DNA of 21,882 nucleotides from Pelargonium cotyledonis. Taxonomy: Eukaryota > Streptophyta > Magnoliopsida > Geraniales > Geraniaceae. The stretch covers positions 1-21,882 of the forward strand of contig JAYMTA010001088.1 in assembly GCA_036897625.1 (NCBI GenBank). The letters run 5' to 3'. The translations under genes were made by a program, and so were the position numbers. Position 1 is the stretch's first letter. Each line of letters begins with the position of its first letter. The notes beneath the pieces were generated by a model that was given only the letters and a program-made list of their open reading frames with translations, ran no database searches and was not told the DNA's origin. Of the stretch, positions 1 to 11,269 are shown in pieces.

Positions 1-1126
1 CCCATTAGATGGAGAAATGCATGAAATTTTAGATGGAAAGATGTTTGACATAGTTTAGAATAGCCAATAATTAGTTTCAATAGTTTAGAAAACCAAAATT
101 AAAAGATGTTAATTTGGAATAGATATATGTAATTATTTCTAGTTTAAACGCAATTTTATCTAAATTTTTGTTACCGTTAATTTCTCGATTAATCACAAGT
201 TATCTTAGTTCTTCGGTTTATTACTTTACAATTTTAGGATATTATATTTGAAACGGACCCGGCAGTTTAAGCTCAATTACATTTTACACACATAATCCAA
301 AATGCTATTCAAAATTCACAATTTTTAGAATTTGATTCCATGGAATCTTTTCAGAGTTTTCACCCCCAACTTAAAATGTGAACTTAGTGGGCCCAAGGAG
401 AACCTTTCTTATTCTCCAAGTGGTTGCTTGAATTGTCCCATAGTTGCTATTGAAGAGAAGTTTATTTTACTTGTAATGGGCCCATAATAGAGCCCTCATT
501 ATGATATGGGCTTAAATTAGATGGGCTTTACTGTCCTGGACAAAAACAAAGTGACTGCAAAATTGTTGCCTATTGAAATATGAGTTGGATCCAAGGTAGT
601 AACAGTTGGGAGTTGGCAACACAGCGTAAATAAAATGAACGTTTGCGTTCGATTCCTGCTTAACACACTCTTGGCGAGAGGAATGAACTTTAAAAATGAT
701 TTACTCTCAAATGTGAATTAACTTGAGTCGCTGAAGAACATAATGGTATATAAAAGAAAAAATACAAGTTGGAGTGTCAAGAGGTGCAATTAAAATTAGT
801 TAGTGGCATGGCAGTAGGGGTAGGTATCATTGACTATTATCATTGACCACTTCAACTGCATCTATATTTTATAGAATCAAATCTCATTAAATATCCAATT
901 ATTTTGTACCACGTCTCATCCCCTTCTTTAGTCTTTACATTCTTATTCCACATTCCCACACATATGCTAATTTTATCAATAATATAAAATTGTCCGTAAA
1001 TTTTTCATATTAATTAACAATTTAGAGCAACTCTATCCAAAAAAATTAAAACACATTAATATCGACAAATAAATAGGTAGCAACAAATCAAAAACACATT
1101 AAAGACACTTCTTCAACTCTCATGAA
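1..1126. other. upstream intergenic DNA, no gene seen
   Basis: No credible coding exon on either strand. Two perfect palindromic TGGGCCCA boxes lie at 388-395 and 477-484, and an ATGGGCTTT box at about 521-529; such GGCCCA/TGGGCC 'site II'-like boxes are common upstream of plant housekeeping genes, but these are about 900 bp from the Rab start codon, so a link is uncertain. A possible tRNA-like B box is listed separately at 647-656. The rest is AT-rich and featureless to the eye. Confidence 0.6.
590..720 (+). repeat. possible tRNA-related SINE relic
   Basis: GTTCGATTCC at 647-656 fits the RNA polymerase III B box (GGTTCGANNCC) except at the first base. A weak A-box-like TAGTAACAGTTGGG lies about 45 bases upstream. 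No tRNA cloverleaf can be drawn, so this is not a tRNA gene; a degenerate tRNA-derived SINE is one explanation, chance is another. No poly(A) tail or target-site duplication was found. Confidence 0.2.
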
Positions 1127-1246
1127 TTGCAAGAAAAATCAGTTAAACAACCAACTTTACCAAAATTGAACCCCAAGCAATTTCACATTACTAACGTTCA
1201 AAAAAATGGAGTCCTTTTAGAGCAACCCATAAGAGTCAAAGCCACC

Positions 1247-1301
1247 GCCCTCTCTCTCCTCTCTGTCACTTACCGCCAATTACGCAGCACCTGTCTCCAT
1301 C
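1247..1301 (+). promoter_or_regulatory. pyrimidine-rich core promoter/leader of the Rab gene
   Basis: A CT-rich run (CCCTCTCTCTCCTCTCTGTC at about 1248-1267, then more C/T-rich sequence) lies about 115-165 bp upstream of the Rab ATG. Such Y-patches are typical of plant TATA-less core promoters and 5' leaders. I see no good TATA box between this and the start codon. The transcription start cannot be placed from sequence alone. Confidence 0.4.
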
Positions 1302-1414
1302 TTCCTCCACCTAAAACCTAAAAAAGCCCACTTCACAGTCGCTCAAAACCACGCACCATTACCATTACAGCTTAAAATAGCTGCGACCCATTTGAGCTCC
1401 AGACCTGAACTATA

Positions 1415-2707
1415 ATGGGTAAGCAACAGAAAGTCGAGGAGGAGGAGGAGGAGGAGAGAGGTGAGGAGTATTTGTTCAAGATTGTGCTCATTGGGGACTC
1501 TGCTGTGGGAAAATCGAATTTGCTGTCTCGGTTTGCGAGGAACGAGTTTGATAGCAACTCGAAGGCGACAATCGGAGTTGAGTTCCAGACCCAGGTGGTG
1601 GAGATCGACGGGAAGGAGGTTAAGGCCCAGATCTGGGACACGGCGGGCCAGGAGCGGTTCAGGGCGGTCACTTCGGCGTATTACAGAGGAGCTGTGGGTG
1701 CGCTTGTGGTTTATGATATCACCAGGAGGAGTAGCTTTGATAGTGTCAAGCGCTGGCTTGATGAGCTCAATAGTAAGTTCTTGTTTTTTATTTTCTTGTG
1801 TTCTGTTTGGTTTCCGAGAAAATGAGGGAATGGTGATGTGCATGTTTGTGTCTTCATTGTGTCAACTGTTGGTGTTGATCATCTGAAAACTACATTGAAG
1901 TAGTTTAAGCTCTTTTTTAACAGGAAAATCAATTTGGGTCTTGACTCGTATGTGTAAATCAGTTTGTTTAATAATCGGGTCGGGTTCAGATTCACTCATT
2001 TAAACTAGTACTAAACTGTTAACACGACACGAACCTGAATTGTCACCCAAGTTTTGGTTTGGAAGCCATTTTGGAAAGTTTATAGATTAGTTTTGAGGGC
2101 CATTAGACTCTTGAAAATGTCTCCAAGAGATAAGTTTTGCGGCTATGGCTATGAGGGCTTTCAAGAGATAAGAACTGTCATTATTTGCTCTGTTTCTTTG
2201 CCAGCAACCAAAATGAAAGCTTGTTTGTTCATGCAGCAATATCTTGTATAGAGCTGGCAATTTGGACGGCATCTGTTAACCAATCTGATCCGATCAATTT
2301 TGTATCAGATCAGACAAATCCGCTTATTTTACATTAAAAATCGATACTTTGTTTAGGGTTTTAACCCTTAATTACATGAATGTGCAGTTCATTGTGATAC
2401 AGCAGTGGGAAAAATGCTGGTAGGCAACAAGTGCGATCTGGAGAATATCAGAGATGTGACTGTTGAGGAAGGCAAGAGCCTCGCAGAAGCCGAAGGATTG
2501 TTCTTCATGGAGACGTCGGCTCTTGATTCTACAAACGTTGAAGCCGCCTTTGAAGTTGTGATCCGAGAGATTTATCACAATATTCGCAAGAAAGTCCTGA
2601 ACTCGGATTCATACAAGGCTGAACTGTCGGTCAATCGAGTAAGCTTGGTTAAAGAAGGCGATAGCTCGAAGCAGGGCCTGCTTAATTTTTCATGTTGTTC
2701 TAGCTAG
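1415..2707 (+). CDS. RABA5b: Rab GTPase, RABA5 (Rab11-like) subfamily
   Basis: Two exons, 1415-1772 and 2388-2707, joined across a 615-bp GTAAGT...TGCAG intron (phase 1), giving 225 aa. The join restores ...[22 protein letters not shown], unbroken through the family's conserved region. An in-frame TGA at 1406-1408 makes 1415 the only ATG start. G motifs in order: GDSAVGKS (27-34), switch I/effector TIGVEFQ (52-58), DTAGQE with catalytic Q79 (75-80), NKCD (133-136), ETSAL (161-165). The hypervariable tail ends in SCCSS; C222 and C223 are the double geranylgeranylation site. Rab11/RabA proteins act in trans-Golgi, recycling-endosome and cell-plate traffic. [16 protein letters not shown] and the short CCSS tail fit RABA5; the exact paralogue (RABA5b) is by recalled similarity and gene neighbourhood. 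An N-terminal run of seven Glu (8-14) from a GAG repeat is unusual. An AATAAG at 2801-2806 could be the poly(A) signal. Confidence 0.96.
1955..2340. repeat. degenerate hAT-like repeat pieces in the Rab intron
   Basis: The intron contains two stretches resembling a widespread plant hAT-type MITE family. At about 1965-2048 GGGTCGGGTTC is followed by ACACGACACGAACC and ends in AATTGTCACCC. At 2249 a TAGAGCTGGCAA end begins a second stretch with GATCCGATCAATTT. Both end types are recalled from that repeat family; the copies are broken and no target-site duplication was found. They probably represent two separate old insertions. Confidence 0.3.
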
Positions 2708-3656
2708 ATAGCCTCTTATTTCATTTTTATACCACATCAGGGACGGTCTGTTATATCCTGGTCTTCTCATGTATGAATTTTTCGTTGGTATTTTATTACA
2801 AATAAGATTTATATTCAACAAGTTTACTATTGTCATCCCAAAGCAGATATGTTATACACAACTAGTTAAGAAACTGAATGTACTTGAAGTACTTATTTTC
2901 TGATTAGAAAAACTGTAAACTATTATAAAAATAGGTTAAGCCGGATGCAACACTAACCCGACATGTTTCATGATCGAGTTGAACACGACACATGAATGAG
3001 CACAAAACATGACATGGTAACTAATTGATGAGCACAACTCAACACATTCTACATAATAAAACCAACATGTTCTGAAAGTAATTACGGTTATTTTACGATT
3101 ACACACTTAAGTGTGTCCCACAACAAGATGAATTAATAGTGCGAGGGCGTTTCGGAGACATAACACGAACACGGCACGATTGCAATTTGTGAGAGCCCAA
3201 ACAAGCCAGTTTTGTGTTGAGTCACATATCAAGGATCGTTATCACAGCTCAGCAATGGAACATGAATAAAAGCTATAAAAAAAGACTACATGAGTATCAT
3301 AATGCAGTCCGAAAATGAAATACCAATTCAACAATGATATTGAAACGACAACGCTAATGTGAGGGAATCGCGTATCAAAATTCTCGATTGCCTCGAAACC
3401 ATGTTTCTGAAGTAATTTCAGTCAAAGAATGATAATATTTTCAACTAAATCACTAAAGATTATCTTGGATGTCCCTCCGATGGCTACCTAATTTCTCTGA
3501 TCTCAGGAACAGAGAAGCAAAAAAACTTTCGTTTTCAATGAATTTACATCAATGGAGAGGTAGATAACCTGCTGCTACTTTACTCTTAACATGGTGTACC
3601 AAATTGCAATAAGAAGATATATACTTGGTGAAGAAAAAAGAGAGCATACTCATCAG
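2708..3656. other. spacer between convergent genes, old repeat
   Basis: About 950 bp separate the stop codons of the Rab gene (+) and the lipase gene (-), so it must hold both 3' UTRs. From about 2931 to 3240 the sequence repeats phrases such as AACCCGACATG, AACACGACAC and AACACGAACACGGCACG. These resemble the hAT-like repeat seen in the Rab intron and suggest a heavily decayed copy. No coding exon is recognised. Confidence 0.4.
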
Positions 3657-6600
3657 TCAGGGCTTTCTCAAAGCGGAAGCTGCACCCATGACAACAGCCA
3701 AGACAATGCCAAGACCAGCCCCAAGGGAAGCACCCACAGCCGCGGCTGTCATAGATGTCGCCTTCGCCTGAGAATCTCGTCTTGCATCCATTGTCATTGC
3801 TCTTTCTCGTGTGAATTCCACCAGAAGCCTATCTCTAGCAAGTTCCTTCAATTTCAGAGAACCCAAGTTAATATACAATACTTTTCAGTTAGCATTATAA
3901 GCGCAACATGTAAAGGGAAATTTGCTTCAGTATAAGCAACATATAAGTGTAACAGATCATATATATCTATTCATCATGCTGAAGGCACGTCTCTTCGTCA
4001 ACATTGGCTTGTTAGACATTTGTTATGACATTATGACAGAAAAATCGAACACCGATAAAAAGGTTATAAATTGTTCGCACTGCAATATACTGAGGCGGTG
4101 TTTGGATTTAATATCTTGTTCACAAATGGAAATGTGAAATGAGATTCCCTTTCTTCATGTTTGGTCAGACCAGTATGATGTAAAGTTGACAAACTCTATC
4201 GATATTGAATAAGCCAAGATTTCCATTACCATTCAAAAAATAATCCAACCGCTACCAAGTATCTAAATCTAGATTCCTGTCTTATTCTAATGTTGTTTTT
4301 AACATTTTCGTTTTTTTTACTTGGCATGCATATTAGGAACTTAATAAAATAACACGTGCAAATTTGCTAGAATTAAGTTTCTACCTCAAAAGACGCCTCT
4401 TCATGGCTTCGGAGCACACGATAAACAAGATGGTTAAGAGACTGTACACCTTCCACGGGAAAAATGGTGTCTTTCTTCACGAAAGGCCTCCTAACAAAGT
4501 TAATTGGAGCTAAAATGAGTTTCTGAGCACCCATCCTCCCTTCGGAATCTCCGCTAGTTGTGTCCCAAGACAATGTATTCCCGACACTGGGCAAAACATA
4601 TGGACATGAATTAATAACTTCAGTCGTGCTTCGAGACGCTTGATAGGCCTGTACAACAGCATCAATAGCAGCCTTTTGCTGGTGTGCACTGACAGAAAAT
4701 TTGTTTGTTATGGCAAGCACCCAAGGAATACCAAGGGCTTTAGCCTCGTCGAGTAGGAGTGAAAGGGCTGGTTGTTGCTTTGATGTATTTGGGTGATTGT
4801 ATCGAGGTATTCTATGGGACAGGTTATGCACAAGAACAATCAAATCAGTCTTCCTACTAAGATCACGGATGCCCATCCATAGCTCATTCTTAAACCGAGA
4901 GGCTTCCAAATGAAGATCCTGCAATGAAGAAGACAACACACATTTATGACCCCCCAAAACAGAGAACCGTCAGTTAGAAAAATAACAGAAAGCATCCAGA
5001 TCCACATGTCTAAGTTATATGAATGCTCCATCTACGCTCTCTAACCTAGTGAAAGAAAGCTCACTCAGAAAGCAACTGCTCCTAAGTGAATCACAACACT
5101 ATTCAAACAATTTTATACATAGGAAAAATCAGCACCATGTACCTCTAAAACTCGTGTCTTCATAGAAGTGAAGATATGAAAAACAAATAAACTATTATCA
5201 AAAATTTCGGAAAATATTAGTAGACGGATCCAAAATATTTACTCAGTGGGGGCAAAGTTATAAAGCAATGAGAAAATTGTTTTAAGTAATGAGGCATGTT
5301 AAAAAAATTCAACATTTAGTGGGGGCAAAATTTAAAAAATAGTAGGGATAAAAATGAAAATTTATAAAAATACATGGCAAATTTTCAACAACAAAAAAGT
5401 TTAGCGGTTGCTCCCACACCCCTCTTCCTAGATCCGTCCACTGGGCCAACCTACAAATGTTAGAAGGTGACACTCAACGTTCGACAAATAGAACTGTAGA
5501 TCACAATTCACAATTAGGCTTTGTAGCAATGAATACTTAAAATACTATTTATAAAATTGATTAAAAAATGAAAGATAGTACATTTCAATGCTAGAATTTA
5601 AACCAAATATGAATAAACAGAACACACCTGCAAATTTACTCCGTTAGAATCACAATAGCATACACCCCCAGCAATACCATCTCGAACATCAGCCTCTGTA
5701 TGCAGATTCTCAATATTGGTAATCGTAGTTAGTCTGCCTTCACTTAATATTGCCTTCAATAAAGAAGTTTTACCAGCGCCCTGCATAGCACAACAGAAGT
5801 CATGTATTCTGAAGCATGAAATATAAATACTCTTCACGAGTTAATCTAGTATATGAGTACCTCAAGCCCAAGTAATTGCACCCTCCGAGTTCTGACATGT
5901 ACCTCCTTACAGACAGTGGTAAAATCACTGGTGCAGAATATGAGAAAATTATTCAAACCTTCAGGACGAATAAATTTTTCCTCATCAAATGATCCTGAAC
6001 TATGCTGTCTATTGAGAGTAAGAGAGTCTGGATCGATAGACGGAAATACAGGCATCAAAGAATCTGCTACTATCTGATGCTTTGGTGGTTGTCTCAATGG
6101 AGCACCAACTACAACTCTTATTTTTTGTACTTCTGTCTGTGCTCCATGATTTGAAGAGTACGATGGTGCTGAAGGAAAAGATTCCACTGTAGTTGAACGC
6201 CTGAATTACAATAAATAATATGGTTTAAATGTGATGTAACGGATAAAGGAACACAAGAAATAGAATTAAAACTACAGCCTGACTATTGACTAATGTTAGC
6301 TAGAAACCAAAATGACACTTGGCCACATCTTTGACTGTCCTAGTCCTGCCCCGACCCCACCCCACCCTAAGTCTTCAAGTTCTAACACTGACAATAAATG
6401 AGTTCCTCGATTTAATATCACAAGGATGATGAAAGATGTAGATTATGCCAATATTCGAGGCACTAGTTCAGTTGAAGTTTTAGAAGTTCAATAGAAATAT
6501 TGTTTTGTCTCACTAAGAGTCAAAAGTCAAGAAACACCAGTAGAGCATTATGTCAAGTCCAAAACTCAAACAGATTTAGCTAAAAAAATCAATAATAAAT

Positions 6601-9600
6601 AAATAACATTGTAATTTCAAGTCTATATGGAAACAAGGGGCATTGTCAGGGCCTGGATGGAATATGAGGGGAGGGGGGATGGGATACTTGGTTTACTTGG
6701 ATCACTAAGGAGCAAAATACAAGACACAGAAACACCAACAACCATCACATAGTTCTCATTTTTTCGAATTAAACTAAGAATTGCAGGTAATATTTGATTA
6801 TCCCCAAAAGGTAAAACTAACCATACCCTGCAAAAAAATAGTAATAAAAATGTGTATCCTTAAATTAAACAAGATAAAGAAATTTGGAAAAGGCAATACC
6901 AGTTACCATTTACTTGAGCATGAACCAATGTACACAGATGCAGCCCAAAACCAACAATATCAACTTTTAAAGGTTCCCTGTTCTTCTCGCCAGGATTATC
7001 ATTCCATCCAAGAGGAACGACTGAAGTAGCTGTGCGAATTACCGGAGACTCCACAATATGTCCAAGCTCTATGGTGCTTCCAACTGCAAGGCCAAGCCAT
7101 TGTTGTAAATGTGGGAACTGTTGCAGTTGCTCTATGCCCAAGAAAGACAAATTATTGTCACCCATGCAAAGGTCATATATTCTGCATACAAAGAAGTTGC
7201 CAAATAAATTATGAAAACCATAACAAAATTTCATATTGATAATGTAAACAGCTACTATGACCTATCCAGAAACCAAAATCACTATGTTTTACTCTTTGTT
7301 TCTTTTGACAATTTAATTGCAATATTTTGGTCAAATGTCAAACTGTAAAGGTAAAAACCTTGCAGAGGGAGGAGGGAGGGAGAATGCCAGTAAAGTTATA
7401 GTAAAAACACTAGAAACTTAACGCAGAAATAAATTCAGCAAAATCACAGTGCGTCCTTTGTTGTTGTCAATTGTCATCTCTTGCAGAGATTAATGGGTAA
7501 GACTCTGACAACACATGTTTCACTTTAATTATTTATCCACTGACTCTTCTAAAATAGGGTATGACTTAGTTACTTTGTCAGTTTAGCTAGAGAAATTTGT
7601 TTGTTGCATTGCATCCCCTAAGTAAATTCCCAAGAAAAAAATAACAGAGCTGGAGAAAAATAAAAACGAGAAGAATGATGAAAACAAAAATCACTAGCCC
7701 AAGGAAACCAAATCAGAAAAAAGATAAAAGACAAAAACCCTCCAACCATAACTTTCACAAGAGTAATATATTTACCTCTGGAATCGTGACCTATATGACC
7801 TCATTGAATGTGACTGAAAACGTTCCCTTAGTTCAGCAAACACAGATCTGACCTGAAAATGTCTTTGCCAGAATAAGCAAACAAAATGGGACATTGCTAA
7901 AGTTACTACCAGCTTATACATAAAATATGCAAAACTTTTTTTTCTTCTTTTTGCTGGTTGACAATGTGATAAAAAAAAATGATGAACACATCCCAGTTCA
8001 AAAGGGAATTTGGGTAAGAATAGGAAGCTCATACCGATGTCAGCTTTGAGTACTCAGCCCCTGATAGTAAATCCACCGATAAATTTCCCAAGAGATAAAG
8101 CTGCAATGAAGAAAATATAATCTTATTAACTCGTTCTGTGAAGACAATGAATAATGAAAGCAAAATTAAAAAGCTCGTTGTTATCATTAAGATCAAAAGT
8201 TAGGGAGAAAATAGAAGATGCCTTAATGCAAGAAAATAGCATATAGCCTGAACATATTCCCATTTTGAATTAACTTTCAAAATGCTATAGCAAAATAGCA
8301 TGTCTCTCATGTATGTATCGGAGTACAAGTTCATAATATAGATACCTGACCAAATGGTACATATGAAGGTAAATAAGGCACTCTGCGCCATTTCCCATCA
8401 TCCCTACTATCAGTGTTGCTTCTTCTGGCTGATTTAGCACGTAAGGTCCCATCCAGTGGCCCATTCTCCATCTCAGAAAATGGTGTAAGAGATACACCAT
8501 CTGAACCCTCTTGAATTTCAAGGGATTGTGGTTCAGCTACAACATCATCAATTGAAGATCTTACAGCAGAACCATTTGCAGAGGATGATTCTACGGGATC
8601 AAGTTGTTTTCCTCTGTATTTATCAAATTGTCTTCTGAAACCCTCTAAAGGAAGTAGTCTTGAAAGCCTCCAAAAAGAATTTTGCACAGGACCAACACCC
8701 AGCACCAACTGTTCCTCCCCATTTTCTTTAAGCTTCTCATCCTTTGATTTATCGACCCCTTCTTGACGTCTTGACGTGGACAAACTGGTGGCTTCAACTT
8801 CAGCAGCTGGCAAAGGTTGTGCATTATAATGATGAAAATAAGCAGGAGACAAGAGGCGGGGTACCAAATCCTCCGGAATGCAGTAACTCTTGAAATAATG
8901 CTGCCACCCTTTTGTATTAACATAGCTGGGGTAGAGAAAGTTTAATTAATAACAAAAAAAATATTTGACCAGATAAGCTTTATGTCGACAAAATAATGCT
9001 AAAAAGGCGAAACTACCCTTTAGTTTTGATAAGTTAAAAGAGATGTTTCTGTAATCAGATAATCTAGAACTTACTCTCTTAAAGCAGCGTTCCCAACGGC
9101 AGGTTGGGAAAAAGTTATGCATTTGACTTGGATCTTTTCAATTTCTCTCAATGAAGAGGTTGCAGCGATGACCCTTAAAATGGCAAGGGTAGCTAATGCT
9201 GCCACCTATGAACACACAAACAAAAAAAAAATGGCAGGTGAGAAATCCCTAATCAGAATTGGTGATTAAAGAGATGAAGCAAAGAAAAGAATGAGATAGA
9301 GCTTACTGCTCCACCAAGTGAATGTCCACACAAGACAAGTTTCCTGTTTTTCTTCTGAGCAAGCCTGTACAATTCTAGAGCAGGTATCCCTTTAGCACGA
9401 GCCATGAAACCCTAAGAAGAATAATTGGAAAATGTTACATGACAAGGAATCAACAAATCCACGCATAAGGACAAACAAAATTAATGCTAAGTGGTGTATA
9501 TGTTCTAATAGTGAAAATATTACTCCGTCCCAATCCGAGAGTGAGAGTGTCTTGTTTTACTTTCTAGCAAATATTAAAGATTATTTTCATAGTGCTTCAT

Positions 9601-11269
9601 TTTCTCTCATTTTCCCCATGTGCCTTGGTTGAAACAAACTTAGCGTATCTTACAAACTTTTCTTAAAATAATCCATTCATAAAACAAAACACTTACTTTG
9701 GGACGTACGGAGAATTATGCGCTACTAAAACACACAAATAAAGAAAACGAAAAATAGAATCCTACCCGATGCGCAGCGGGTTTAGGTTTATCTCTCGGTT
9801 GCTTAGGTTTTGATCCTAATGGATTCCACCGGTTTTCCCCATTTCCTTTTTGGCTTTCACCTTGGCCTGGTTCAATAGCTTCAATCTGATCAGTTCCCTC
9901 CGCAACATCCTCATGAAATATAGCTCCTTGTAGAATATTTGCGTCGGCCATGACATCCCTTAAAAGTAGAAATATATATTATACCAAAAGTAAAACCACC
10001 TTTTTAGCTTGTTAGTAAATCAATAATGCATCTACTTACTTGTACTGCTTCGTCCCGATGAAAGATGCAAACAATGTATCACCTGCTTCAGCTAATAAAT
10101 ACCTGCAATCAGAAAATGCCGAGATGCTATAGATAACCCACAAGATACTACATCTTCGTTGTTGTAAAGCTTTTGTACTTTGATGGCTCACACTAGCTGA
10201 TTCACATCAAACTTTGGGTAACATATATATGTGATTTGAAGTATTGACCAAAATCAGCACAAGATTCTTCTAAAATGGTAAATATTAACCAAATTGAGCT
10301 TCAAGAACAACCATGGGGCATTCAACAAATGTAAAAACATAACCGGCTGAAACAGTTAAATACGTGTGTGAACAATTTGCAAAATAAAAACGTATAAGTA
10401 TAATTGCTATAAAGAAATTAAGTCACAAAGTATAAACCTGTGAGGAACGTGATCGGAGGATGGTTGTATACGATCCAGAGAAACAAGCTGTCCTCCAAAG
10501 TCAGCCTTAAATTTATTCACAGAGCGAACCATCTCGGCGGCAGGTCTCTACCATATGAGAAAGAATATATACCATAAAAAAATGCAATAAAGGAAGAAAA
10601 AGAAAAATATTTTCATGAATACCCAAATACCATTAGCTAACCAATTCCACCCTAAACAGAGTTAACTCCCATTTAGTCTTGATTTAGCAATAGTCAGATA
10701 GTTGTATAGCATTCCAACAACGTAAAAAAAAAACTAACATGCATAGAAACTGTTACATTGACAAAACCCAATTTCCTGTTACATCAATAAATCACTCATT
10801 TTCCCTCAAAATTTAATTTTGGTTTCTAACGACTGAATGGTGAGCTAAATCAAGCTAGAAATTAGAGCAAAAACTAGTACAAGATCACCAAAGTCTAGAA
10901 CCCATCTTAGCATTTGAACTAAAAGACCAAACAGCAAGCCCTACTCACTCAAAACCATGAGCATAAAGATCGAAATTGAAGTTCCAGAAATCGGGAGAGA
11001 CTGACCTTGTAAACGCACTCGGAGAGGACCATGCAACAGAGGATGTCCTGCAAGTCGGAGACGGAGTCGGCCTTGAGGGCGAGGCAGAGATCGTGGAGCT
11101 GCCTCTTGCGCCTCTCGTACTCTTCCTGTAACCTCTTGCGGTGCTCTCGGTCGTTGGAGTCCCAGGGCGGCCACTTCATACGCCAGTGGAGCGGGCCCCA
11201 GGAGACCTTGAGGATCCTGGCTCTCTGGTCATTGATCCATGACTCGACTCGGTTCTGTAGCGACTCCAT
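3657..11269 (-). CDS. class 3 lipase fused to a P-loop GTPase-like domain and TM tail
   Basis: Fourteen exons: 11269-11006, 10547-10438, 10102-10040, 9958-9766, 9411-9307, 9205-9075, 8925-8346, 8100-8035, 7852-7776, 7181-6900, 6200-5861, 5780-5628, 4918-4385, 3845-3657. All introns are GT-AG and phases agree, giving 3087 nt and 1028 aa. The start MESLQNRVESWINDQ sits in a good context (ACCAATGG). Lipase_3 part: GTKQYKDVMADANILQG near 139-155, nucleophile elbow GHSLGG with S241 (239-244), and PEDLVPRL with D308 as likely acid; the catalytic His is not assigned. A second half carries a P-loop GLEGAGKT (735-742) and ITNKFS (858-863), where the NKxD Asp is replaced by Ser. The C-terminus (about 1000-1022) is a Gly/Ala-rich hydrophobic helix, likely a membrane anchor. 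It matches, from memory, the uncharacterised Arabidopsis 'lipase class 3 family' protein At3g07400 along its whole length. Substrate, location and GTP binding are unproven. The last exon has a weak acceptor (TTGAAG). Confidence 0.95.
5218..5443. mobile_element. small non-autonomous TIR element in lipase intron 12
   Basis: The ends are inverted: TAGTAGACGGATC at 5218-5230 and, on the other strand, CAGTGGACGGATC ending at 5443 (11 of 13 match). Inside each end lies a TGGGGGCA-type stretch (left AGTGGGGGCAAAG, inner AGTGGGGGCAAAA). CAGTGGNCGGATC-type ends are common in plant hAT-like MITEs. The flanking 8-mers (GAAAATAT and GGCCAACC) do not match, so target duplication is lost or the assignment is wrong. 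It lies in the 4919-5627 intron and does not touch a splice site. Confidence 0.4.
6349..6367 (-). promoter_or_regulatory. G-quadruplex motif in lipase intron 10 (sense strand)
   Basis: On the transcribed-sense (minus) strand this reads GGGTGGGGTGGGGTCGGGG: four runs of at least three G with loops of 1, 1 and 2 bases. That meets the strict intramolecular G-quadruplex rule. It lies in the 699-bp intron 6201-6899, in the middle, away from the splice sites. A role in splicing or transcription is inference. Confidence 0.6.
9521..9717. mobile_element. Stowaway-like MITE in lipase intron 4
   Basis: The left end TACTCCGTCCCAATC runs into GAGTGTCTTGTTTTACTTT; the right end, read on the other strand, is TAATTCTCCGTACGTCCC followed by AAAGTAAGTGTTTTGTTTT. 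TA dinucleotides flank both ends. The ends resemble the Stowaway (Tc1/mariner) terminus CTCCCTCCGTCCC. It shares both ends and the internal TGTCTTGTTTT with the element at 12155-12418, so the two are family members. It sits inside the intron between exons 9766-9958 and 9307-9411, leaving splice sites intact. Exact ends are uncertain by a few bases. Confidence 0.6.

Noticed and set aside
647..656. B-box-like GTTCGATTCC taken as a tRNA gene
   Set aside because: No acceptor stem, anticodon loop or D arm can be folded around it; at best a SINE relic.
1461..1886. Overlapping 141-codon frame in the Rab gene, and antisense frames at 1343-1843
   Set aside because: Shadows of the Rab exon 1, which carries all the G motifs in its own frame.
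7366..7380. AGGGAGGAGGGAGGG as another G-quadruplex in intron 9
   Set aside because: One run has only two Gs, and it lies on the antisense strand of the gene, so it is a polypyrimidine tract in the RNA.
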